A stretch of 11,444 bases of DNA from Emcibacteraceae bacterium (GTDB lineage Bacteria > Pseudomonadota > Alphaproteobacteria > Sphingomonadales > Emcibacteraceae), in NCBI GenBank assembly GCA_016763335.1, contig JAESUD010000298.1, positions 1 through 11,444 of the forward strand, written 5' to 3'. Under the pieces are notes generated by a model, which saw only the letters and a program-made list of their open reading frames with translations, was not told the DNA's origin and did not search any database. The translations under genes were made by a program, and so were the position numbers. Below, piece by piece: positions 1 through 6,053 of the stretch (its first letter is position 1; the number at the start of each line of letters is the position of its first letter).

Positions 1-1
1 A

Positions 2-166
2 CTCAACGAACTGACAGGCGTTAGTAAAGTTATCGCTTCAACCACGTTTCGTCCGTTTGAAGTATATGTCTTTCTGGTGTTCTTTTATGGGGTGCTCACA
101 TTTATGCTTTCAGGGTTTATAACCTTATGGCATCACCGTTTAAATAAATATAATGGAGCCGCATAA
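2..166 (+). CDS. Amino-acid ABC transporter permease, C-terminal end (partial)
   Basis: The frame is open from the window edge and ends in TAA at 164-166, giving 54 residues of the C-terminus. It contains LTGVSKVIASTTFRPFEVY followed by a hydrophobic helix and a basic tail (LWHHRLNKYNGAA). The TxFRPFE(V/I)Y segment before the last membrane helix is typical of HisM/GlnP-type polar amino-acid permeases, and the next gene has the equivalent NQRTFEPFIVW. The stop overlaps the next start by one base (TAATG), so the two are almost certainly translationally coupled as the two membrane subunits of one importer. The 5' part lies outside the window. Confidence 0.85.
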   Translation, partial: LNELTGVSKVIASTTFRPFEVYVFLVFFYGVLTFMLSGFITLWHHRLNKYNGAA

Positions 167-843
167 TGGGCTATGGTGCGGAAGGGTTTAGCATTTATGA
201 TCTTCAGCTCTGGGCGCAGGGGCTTGGGCTAACGATTTGGATATTTTTAATTTCGAGCATATTGGGTTTGTTGATTGGCTGTCTGATTGGCCTAATTCGT
301 AGCTATAGAGTGCCAGTTATTGGAAAATTGCTTATGGTGATTAGTGAGTTTCTTAAAAATTCACCGGTTCTGGTACAGTTATTTTTGGTTTATTTCGGTA
401 TTCCTGCAATCTTTACCATTGATATGACCCCGGGTTTGGCCGCAATAATAACGTTAACCGGGAACACCGCCGCCTTTATTGCTGTTATTGTAATTTCGTC
501 AATAGATTCCATTGATAAAAGGCAGCTTGAAGCCGCACGCAGCTTTGCTTTGTCTGAAACGATTATCTTGAGGTGGATTATATTTCCGCAAAGTTTATCG
601 GTCGCTATGCCGATGTTGGTGGGTCTTGCTATTAATCAGCTTCAAGTTACGTCGCTTATCTCTGTGATCGGTGTTATTGATTTGACACGGGTCGGCGATA
701 TTATCAACCAGAGAACGTTTGAGCCGTTTATTGTTTGGCCGTTGATTGGGCTGACTTATTTTATTTTGGCAAAAACAATTGCATATGTGGGTACGCGTTT
801 GGAAAAACGCTTTAGTGCCTATAGACTGACTAATGAGTTATAA
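166..843 (+). CDS. Amino-acid ABC transporter permease (HisM/GlnP type)
   Basis: This 225-residue inner-membrane protein is of usual length for a polar amino-acid ABC permease. Several hydrophobic helices are visible. The KNSPVLVQLFLVYFGIP stretch (about residues 64-80) matches the family's RGTPLLVQLFFIYFGLP-like region. The cytoplasmic EAA loop starts at E122-A123-A124, continues with RSFALSE...RWIIFPQSLSVAMP and contacts the ATPase. A TSLISVIG motif follows, as in homologues. It should form a heterodimeric channel with the permease ending at 166. The start overlaps the upstream stop by one base and the ATPase gene begins nine bases after the stop. The substrate cannot be inferred from the permease alone; the family carries amino acids. 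Confidence 0.93.
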   Translation: MGYGAEGFSIYDLQLWAQGLGLTIWIFLISSILGLLIGCLIGLIRSYRVPVIGKLLMVISEFLKNSPVLVQLFLVYFGIPAIFTIDMTPGLAAIITLTGNTAAFIAVIVISSIDSIDKRQLEAARSFALSETIILRWIIFPQSLSVAMPMLVGLAINQLQVTSLISVIGVIDLTRVGDIINQRTFEPFIVWPLIGLTYFILAKTIAYVGTRLEKRFSAYRLTNEL

Positions 844-852
844 GGTTAATAC

Positions 853-1599
853 ATGATTGATATAAAAAACCTCCATAAAAATTTTGGTGACCTTGAAGTC
901 CTTAAAGGCGTCAACCTGAAAATCAACCCGGGTGAGGTGGTTTCTATTCTTGGCGGTAGCGGGTCTGGTAAAAGCACCATGATCCGCTGTATCAATGGCC
1001 TTGAGAGCATAACATCAGGGACAATTTCCGTTGATGGTTTTAATGTTGAGAATAAACAAGACTTACTTGAGGTCCGTAAAAAATGTTCAACGGTTTTTCA
1101 GCAATTTGATCTTTATCCGCATTTAAGTGTTTTGGATAACATCACTCTTGCACCTATAAATGTGCTTGGAAATTCCAAACAAATAGCGGAAGAAAAAGGA
1201 CTGGAGCTTTTAAAGAGTGTAGGCCTAGAAGATAAGACACTTTCTTATCCGGCCCAGCTTTCTGGCGGGCAAAAACAAAGAGTTGGCATTTGCCGTGCCC
1301 TAGCCATGAACCCAGATTATCTTTTGCTTGATGAGGTCACAAGCTCACTTGATCCGGAAATGACCGCAGAAGTGCTTGAAATTTTAAAAAATCTAGCGAA
1401 GCAAGGCATCACCATGATTTCAGTAACCCATGAAATTGAGTTTGCTCGCGAAATATCGGACAGGATTGTATTCCTTGATGAGGGCAAAATATTAAGTGAC
1501 TTGCCGAAAGATCAGTTTTTTGCAGTTGATGGTGGTCGTGCGGACCCGCGAATTGCAAAATTTTTGTCTAAAATGAGCGAATTTAATGAAAAGGCGTAA
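853..1599 (+). CDS. Amino-acid ABC transporter ATP-binding protein (GlnQ/HisP type)
   Basis: A 248-residue cytoplasmic ATPase energising the importer. Motifs seen: Walker A GGSGSGKST at 34-42, Q-loop FQQFDLYPH, ABC signature LSGGQKQR at 136-143, Walker B LLLDE at 157-161, D-loop SSLD at 164-167 and the H-loop histidine H193 in SVTHE. GlnQ-type proteins usually read DEPTSALDPE; here it is DEVTSSLDPE, with proline changed to valine and alanine to serine. All catalytic residues are kept, so I expect an active enzyme. A Shine-Dalgarno-like AGG lies seven bases before the ATG. The last 14 bases overlap the following hydrolase gene in another frame, so translation is probably coupled. Confidence 0.95.
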   Translation: MIDIKNLHKNFGDLEVLKGVNLKINPGEVVSILGGSGSGKSTMIRCINGLESITSGTISVDGFNVENKQDLLEVRKKCSTVFQQFDLYPHLSVLDNITLAPINVLGNSKQIAEEKGLELLKSVGLEDKTLSYPAQLSGGQKQRVGICRALAMNPDYLLLDEVTSSLDPEMTAEVLEILKNLAKQGITMISVTHEIEFAREISDRIVFLDEGKILSDLPKDQFFAVDGGRADPRIAKFLSKMSEFNEKA

Positions 1600-2599
1600 T
1601 TTTTTAATGTCATCGGCAGCACTTGCAAGTATGGCAATGACATCAAATAAGACAATGTCTCAAACGACAAAAGAGGATAATATGATACTCCTATCAAATG
1701 CCACAGGGTGGCCAGGAATTGAAACCACGGCGGATCATTTAAAAAATGGTATGTACGGCATAGACGCGATGATCGAAGGTATTAATAAGGTAGAAGCAGA
1801 ACCAAAAGTGCGCAGTGTTGGTTATGGCGGCTGGCCCAATTTGCTTGGTGTTATGGAATTTGATGGTGGTGTTATGGATGGCTCAACAAGGCAAGTTGGT
1901 GCCGTCGGTGCTCTGAAACATACATATCACGCCGCACAGGTTGCACGGGCAGTGATGCAAAAATTAAATCATGTGATGGTTACTGGCGATGGTGCCGATC
2001 GGCTTGCCGCTGAAATCGGTCTACCTAAACTTAATACATTGCTCGAAAACTCTAAAGAAGTCTGGCTTAAAAAAGTGAAAGACTTGCTTAGTGCAGAAGA
2101 GTTTGAAAAATTTCCCGATATTCCTCTTGTGCCACTCAATGGTGCGATTACTGATCCGGAAAAAGTTCGTGATACCACGGTTTTTATGTGTAAAGACAGC
2201 AATCAGGGCATTCATACGGCAACGAGCACTTCCGGTTGGGGGTGGAAATACCCCGGTCGCCTTGGTGATAGCCCGATTGCAGGCGCTGGTTTTTATGCCG
2301 ATAGCCGTTATGGTGCTGCCGCCTGTACACATACGGGCGAAATGGCCATTAGAACAAGCGCATCACGCACAATAATCCTCGCTATGAAACTGGGATATAG
2401 CCTTGGTGATGCTGTGAAGCTCGCCGTTGAAGAAGTTGCATCGTTGGAAGGTGGGTTTCTCGCTGGATTAGTCATTCACGCTATAGATAATAAAGGCGGC
2501 CATAAGGTGGTTTCCTACAATTTAGATAAAGCCGGCAAATATTGGCTTTGGAAACCGAGTATGAGTAAACCGGAACTTATGGAAAGTGAAATGGTATAG
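1586..2599 (+). CDS. Tat-exported glycosylasparaginase-family Ntn hydrolase
   Basis: A 337-residue protein of the asparaginase_2 family, resembling N4-(beta-N-acetylglucosaminyl)-L-asparaginase. That family splits GlcNAc-Asn into aspartate and the amino sugar after self-cleaving before a catalytic threonine. The sequence aligns without gaps to human AGA around the active site: R195-D196-T197 takes the place of HDT (human 204-206), R225 and D228 match the substrate-binding R234 and D237 in GRLGDSPIAGAG, and CTHTGE corresponds to ATGNGD. SNATGWP near residues 37-43 matches the conserved tryptophan region. Odd points are arginine for the usual histidine before DT, and valine for the glycine two residues after the nucleophile. 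The N-terminus (KRRNFLM, then a short Ala/Ser-rich stretch) is a Tat-type signal, so a periplasmic site is likely. The gene lies inside an amino-acid importer operon. Isoaspartyl peptidase or asparaginase activity is possible instead. Confidence 0.87.
   Translation: MKRRNFLMSSAALASMAMTSNKTMSQTTKEDNMILLSNATGWPGIETTADHLKNGMYGIDAMIEGINKVEAEPKVRSVGYGGWPNLLGVMEFDGGVMDGSTRQVGAVGALKHTYHAAQVARAVMQKLNHVMVTGDGADRLAAEIGLPKLNTLLENSKEVWLKKVKDLLSAEEFEKFPDIPLVPLNGAITDPEKVRDTTVFMCKDSNQGIHTATSTSGWGWKYPGRLGDSPIAGAGFYADSRYGAAACTHTGEMAIRTSASRTIILAMKLGYSLGDAVKLAVEEVASLEGGFLAGLVIHAIDNKGGHKVVSYNLDKAGKYWLWKPSMSKPELMESEMV
1673..1677 (+). promoter_or_regulatory. Possible internal ribosome binding site in the hydrolase gene
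   Basis: GAGGA lies four bases before an in-frame ATG at 1682 (codon 33). It is a better Shine-Dalgarno match than the weak GAGCGA in front of the 1586 start. Starting here would give a 305-residue protein beginning MILLSNATGWP, exactly at the catalytic domain and without the Tat signal. The bases also encode ordinary linker residues (KED), so the match may be chance. Confidence 0.35.
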
Positions 2600-2607
2600 G
2601 AAAAGCT

Positions 2608-3384
2608 ATGACAAAATTTATTATATTACTTCTAACAGGATTAATGAGCTTTTCATCCGTTTATGCAGGCACCTTGGAAGATATTAAAGAACGCGGGTAT
2701 TTCAAAGTAGGAATATCGCTCGGTGGTATGCCGATGGGCGGGCGAGATCAGCGTAATGAACCCGTGGGTTATGATTATGAGGTCGCGAAATTATTGGCGG
2801 AAAAACTTGGTGTAGATATACGCGTTACCGATGTTTACGGCGATGCGCGTGTTAGCTTGCTTGTATCAGGACAACTCGATTTGGTAATCGGAAATATGAC
2901 GGTGACTGAAAAGCGTGCTGAAATTGTCGATTTTACCAATCCATATTTTAAAACAGGACTGAGAATTATTTATCAAAAAGGTCAAAATATTAAATCATTA
3001 GATGACCTGAATGGTAAAAAAGTTGTTGCTGGTCGCGGGACGAGCGGTGCAATATTTATCACGGAAAATGTGCCGGGTGCCGAATTGGTATATACGGAAA
3101 ATTTTTCTCCGAACGGGGTTCTGCTCCTAAGGCAAAGACGTGTTGATGCGGGCATTGAGGATAGTTCAATGGCTGATTATGTAGCCAGTCAAATTGGCAG
3201 CCTTGCTATTTTACCCGGTGTATTTATTGCCGGTGATGTTGCTATGGGGGTCCGTAAGGGGCAACCTGAATATTTGGCGTTTTTAAATGAATTTATCGCA
3301 GATTATATTGCGTCGGGTAAATATGAGAATAATATCAAAAAATGGTGGGGAAATGACGCGGAAATCCCGGATATAGCCCAATGA
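2608..3384 (+). CDS. Periplasmic amino-acid-binding protein of the ABC importer (SBP_bac_3)
   Basis: A 258-residue solute-binding protein that captures the substrate in the periplasm and delivers it to the two permeases. Residues 1-20 form a type I signal peptide ending VYA|G, with no lipobox. The two-lobed PBP2 fold is evident: LEDIKERGYFKVGIS at the start, PVGYDYEVAKLLAEKLG at 52-68, and MTVTEKRAEIVDFTNPY at 97-113, whose R103 corresponds to the carboxylate-binding arginine of HisJ-type proteins. GRGTSGA (142-148) comes next, then D185 in GIEDSSMADY, corresponding to the aspartate that binds the substrate amino group. These residues suggest an alpha-amino-acid ligand. AGGA overlaps the preceding stop and serves as ribosome binding site. 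The stop overlaps the cutC-like start by four bases (ATGA). It is unusual only in being separated from its ATPase gene by the hydrolase. Confidence 0.93.
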   Translation: MTKFIILLLTGLMSFSSVYAGTLEDIKERGYFKVGISLGGMPMGGRDQRNEPVGYDYEVAKLLAEKLGVDIRVTDVYGDARVSLLVSGQLDLVIGNMTVTEKRAEIVDFTNPYFKTGLRIIYQKGQNIKSLDDLNGKKVVAGRGTSGAIFITENVPGAELVYTENFSPNGVLLLRQRRVDAGIEDSSMADYVASQIGSLAILPGVFIAGDVAMGVRKGQPEYLAFLNEFIADYIASGKYENNIKKWWGNDAEIPDIAQ

Positions 3385-4115
3385 AAAAAATAACATTCGA
3401 AGTATGTGTAGATACCATACAGGGCGCAATTGACGCGGTGGCAAATGGTGCGGACAGGTTAGAGCTTTGTGATGCGCTAGGCATTGGTGGCACGACGCCA
3501 TCCGCCGGAATAATGCAGAGAACGGCCAAGCTTGGCGTACCAATATATGCGATGATCAGGCCGCGCGGTGGTGATTTTATCTTTAACTTTGAAGATATGG
3601 ATGTGATGCTTCATGATATTGATCGCTGTCGTCATTATGGCATGTCAGGAATTGTCATTGGCATGACCCATGAAAATGGCGCGCTTGATATAGAAAAACT
3701 TAGACGGCTGATTGATCATGCAGACGGCATGGGCGTGACTTTGCATCGGGCATTTGATGTGACACCGGATACATCAGAAGCACTTGAGCAAGCCATTGAT
3801 CTTGGGATTGAGCGGATACTGACATCGGGGCAACAAGAAACAGCCCTTGAAGGTGCGCTTAAAATAAAAACCGTGATTGATGAAGCGGATGGCCGCATAT
3901 CAATCATGCCATGTTCAAAAATTAACCCGTCTAATCTAGAGAGCCTGTTTAAAATATTTAAAACATCTGAAATTCATTCATCATGCCGGACAATGGTTGG
4001 TAGCCCCTATACGGAAAATGCCCCGTCAATGGCACCCGGCGATGATTTTTCGCGCCATATTACCGACCCTAAAAAGGTCAAGGCGATAGCAGATTATTTA
4101 CAGCGCATTTTATAA
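3381..4115 (+). CDS. cutC: CutC-family TIM-barrel protein
   Basis: A 244-residue cytoplasmic protein with the CutC family motifs in order: FEVC near the N-terminus, NGADRLELC (17-25), GGTTPSAG, MIRPRGGDF (53-61), LHRAFD, LTSGQ and EIHSSC near the end. E. coli CutC is of similar length (248). The family was named for copper homeostasis, but its biochemical activity is not settled, and the copper label should not be read as function. One clear deviation is that the glycine-rich loop after the seventh strand, MAGAGV in E. coli, reads M176-P-C-S-K-I here, so the small residues are lost. The four-base ATGA overlap with the binding-protein gene makes it the last gene of the importer operon. A role in handling the sugar or amino-acid product of the hydrolase is inference from context. 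Confidence 0.9.
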   Translation: MKKITFEVCVDTIQGAIDAVANGADRLELCDALGIGGTTPSAGIMQRTAKLGVPIYAMIRPRGGDFIFNFEDMDVMLHDIDRCRHYGMSGIVIGMTHENGALDIEKLRRLIDHADGMGVTLHRAFDVTPDTSEALEQAIDLGIERILTSGQQETALEGALKIKTVIDEADGRISIMPCSKINPSNLESLFKIFKTSEIHSSCRTMVGSPYTENAPSMAPGDDFSRHITDPKKVKAIADYLQRIL

Positions 4116-4129
4116 ACAATATGCATAAT
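4098..4129 (+). promoter_or_regulatory. Weak candidate promoter before the TPR genes
   Basis: TTACAG (4098-4103) and CATAAT (4124-4129, five of six to the sigma-70 -10 box) lie around the end of the cutC-like gene, but the 20-base spacer is too long for a standard promoter. The 34-base gap before 4150 is AT-rich and carries AGGAA seven bases before the ATG. The TPR genes may have their own promoter or be read through from the importer operon. Confidence 0.2.
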
Positions 4130-4149
4130 GATAAACTATAGGAATAAAA

Positions 4150-5058
4150 ATGAAGTTTTATAAAATAATTGCCATTATAACGGCCTTATTAATGGTACCT
4201 TTTGCCAATGCGCAGTCACATTTGTTACCAGACGTGCCTGAGGGAGCGCAAGCAGTGTCGCTTTTTGGTGAAGCGCTTAGTATGCCAGCACCAAGTGAGA
4301 AGGTACTTGAAAATTTAATGGCCGCAAAAGCAGTATATGATGCTGATCCAATGGATGCGGATAATATCATATGGTATGGCCGCCGTGTGGCCTATACTGG
4401 GGATTTTCGCCGGGCTATATTGGTTTTCTCTGAAGGGATAAGAAAACATCCGACCGATGCGCGTATGTACCGCCATCGTGGCCACCGTTATATTACAATA
4501 CGCGAATTTGACCGCGCCATCGAGGATTATGAAATCGCGGCGACCCTGATTAAAGGCACAGAAGATAAAATTGAACCGGACGGCGCGCCAAACCCGGCGG
4601 GTATTCCGGTGACAAGTACACACGGCAATATTTATTATCATTTAGGTCTGGCTTATTATTTAAAACATGATTTTGAAAACTCACTTCGAGTTTACCGCAT
4701 GGGGCAAAATTTAAAATTGAATGATGATAATACAGCCTCAACAGGTCATTGGATTTATATGAATTTACGGCGTCTTGGACGCGACGTTGAGGCCGCGGCA
4801 TCGCTTGAAAATATCATTGCAGATATGAATATTATCGAAGTTCATAATTATCATAAACTTGATATGTTTTATAAAGGCGATGTGCCGGAAGAAGAGGTCT
4901 TAAATGCCGATCCGAATGTTCCGTCAGGTGCCAGTATTACTTACGGGGTTGCAAATTGGTTTTTCTATAATGGGCAGCAAGAAAAGGCCTATGATTTAAT
5001 GGAAAAATTCATAAAACAAGTTCATGGGGATCATTCGGCTATATCGCTGCCGAAGTAG
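4150..5058 (+). CDS. Periplasmic TPR-repeat protein, copy 1 (C-terminus frameshifted)
   Basis: A 302-residue protein of unknown function. Residues 1-21 are a type I signal peptide (cleavage ANA|Q), placing it in the periplasm. TPR-like helix pairs are visible at about 72-105 (WYGRRVAYTGDFRRAI, with a PTDA turn), 106-139 (YRHRGHRYITIREFDRAI), 158-191 (YYHLGLAYYLKHDFENSL), 197-223 and 264-289. Such repeats usually scaffold protein contacts. It is about four-fifths identical to the next gene over a 100-residue core. After K289 its ending (QVHGDHSAISLPK) is unlike the sister. The overlapping frame from 5019 reads SSWGSFGYIAAEVDLKNK and stops at 5073-5075, matching the sister's SSWSAFGFIAAEMALSKR. 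A one-base loss in the A run near 5013-5016, real or a sequencing error, would explain this. The restored protein would have 308 residues. Confidence 0.85.
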   Translation: MKFYKIIAIITALLMVPFANAQSHLLPDVPEGAQAVSLFGEALSMPAPSEKVLENLMAAKAVYDADPMDADNIIWYGRRVAYTGDFRRAILVFSEGIRKHPTDARMYRHRGHRYITIREFDRAIEDYEIAATLIKGTEDKIEPDGAPNPAGIPVTSTHGNIYYHLGLAYYLKHDFENSLRVYRMGQNLKLNDDNTASTGHWIYMNLRRLGRDVEAAASLENIIADMNIIEVHNYHKLDMFYKGDVPEEEVLNADPNVPSGASITYGVANWFFYNGQQEKAYDLMEKFIKQVHGDHSAISLPK

Positions 5059-5078
5059 ATTTAAAAAATAAATAATAT

Positions 5079-5083
5079 GAGGG
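5079..5083 (+). promoter_or_regulatory. Ribosome binding site deciding the copy 2 start
   Basis: GAGGG lies five bases before the ATG at 5089. The earlier in-frame ATG at 5077 overlaps this site and has only AT-rich sequence before it. The 5089 start also gives a standard lipoprotein signal, so I prefer it. Confidence 0.7.
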
Positions 5084-5088
5084 AAATC

Positions 5089-6051
5089 ATGAAAAATATT
5101 CTAATAGCAACTATGGTCGCTTTATTGTTTAGCTGTTCGGCTGAACAATCTGAAACTACTCAGCCTGTTAAAGAAACAACCACAAGTGAAGTATCATTAT
5201 TTTCTGCCGTGCCTGAAGGGGCGCAGGCAGTTTCATTTTTGGGCAAGGCGTTAATTGCCGCAGAACCGGGTCAAGCTTTGCTTGATAATCTTGCAGAAGC
5301 AAAAGCAACTTATGACGCTGATCCCATGGATGCTATGAATTTAATCTGGTATGCTCGCCGTGTGGCTTATACGGGTGATTACCGCAGAGCTATTGAAATA
5401 TTCAGCGAAGGAATTGAAAAGCACCCGACTGATGCGCGTATGTACCGTCACCGTGGTCACCGTTATATCAGTATTCGCGAGATTGACCGCGCTGTTGCCG
5501 ATTATGAAATGGCTGCAAGCCTGATCGTTGGGCAAGAAGATAAGATCGAGCCGGACGGTGCACCAAATCCACAAGGTATTTACCTAACCTCGACCCACAG
5601 TAATATTTATTACCACCTTGGCCTTTCTTATTATTTGAAACAGGACTGGCAAAAAGCTCATGATGCTTTTAAAGCGGGGCAAGATCTTGGCTTAAATGAT
5701 GATAATATTGCTTCTGCGGGTCATTGGGTTTATATGATTTTGCGCAATATGGGCCGCGATGAAGAAGCACAAGAATCGCTTGGTAATATTTCTAAAGACA
5801 TGGAAATCATTGAAAACATGTCTTATCACAGCCTTACTCTAATGTATAAAGGCGAAATTCCCGCTGAAACATTAACCTCAATTGATCCTAACGATCCAAG
5901 TGGCGCAGCGGTTGCTTACGGTGTCGCTAATTGGTTCCTTTATAATGATGAGCCGGAAAAAGCTTACGCCCTTATGGAACGCTTTATGGAATCAAGTTCA
6001 TGGAGTGCCTTTGGATTTATCGCCGCTGAAATGGCATTGAGCAAACGATAA
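5089..6051 (+). CDS. TPR-repeat lipoprotein, copy 2
   Basis: 320 residues from the ATG at 5089; an in-frame ATG at 5077 would add four. MKNILIATMVALLFSC is a type II signal with C16 as the lipidated cysteine (lipobox LFSC). Serine follows it, so the protein has no aspartate retention signal and probably goes to the outer membrane. A Thr/Glu-rich linker follows, then the same TPR-like helices as copy 1 (WYARRVAYTGDYRRAI, YRHRGHRYISIREIDRAV, YYHLGLSYYLKQDWQKAH) and a closing segment WSAFGFIAAEMALSKR that is intact here. Function is unknown. TPR lipoproteins often scaffold envelope complexes, which is all that can be said from the sequence. The rhodanese gene starts two bases after the stop, so the pair is likely cotranscribed with it. 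Confidence 0.88.
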   Translation: MKNILIATMVALLFSCSAEQSETTQPVKETTTSEVSLFSAVPEGAQAVSFLGKALIAAEPGQALLDNLAEAKATYDADPMDAMNLIWYARRVAYTGDYRRAIEIFSEGIEKHPTDARMYRHRGHRYISIREIDRAVADYEMAASLIVGQEDKIEPDGAPNPQGIYLTSTHSNIYYHLGLSYYLKQDWQKAHDAFKAGQDLGLNDDNIASAGHWVYMILRNMGRDEEAQESLGNISKDMEIIENMSYHSLTLMYKGEIPAETLTSIDPNDPSGAAVAYGVANWFLYNDEPEKAYALMERFMESSSWSAFGFIAAEMALSKR

Positions 6052-6053
6052 CC

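Larger units (their letters stand above)
4234..6051 (+). repeat. Tandem gene duplication of the TPR protein
   Basis: Copy 1 (from 4234 to the out-of-frame end at 5075) and copy 2 (5209 to 6051) align from VPEGAQAVS to the last residues. Shared stretches such as HPTDARMYRHRGHRY, EDKIEPDGAPNP and FSEGI lie at matching places. DNA identity is patchy because of third-codon changes, so the duplication is not recent. No inverted repeats or transposase flank the pair. The N-termini differ in kind: a cleaved signal peptide in copy 1 and a lipobox in copy 2. Confidence 0.92.

Noticed and set aside
1310..1360. DEVTSSLD instead of DEPTSALD in the ATPase as a sign of a dead enzyme
   Set aside because: All catalytic residues (K40, D160, E161, H193) are kept; the changes are at tolerant positions.
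2091..2375. Open frame of 94 codons inside the hydrolase gene, and antisense frames at 2021-2332 and 1969-2202
   Set aside because: They overlap the well-supported hydrolase gene, show no recognisable motif and have no convincing ribosome binding site.
4234..6051. Duplication considered as a transposon-related repeat
   Set aside because: The copies are diverged at third codon positions and no transposase or terminal inverted repeats are visible; gene duplication explains it.
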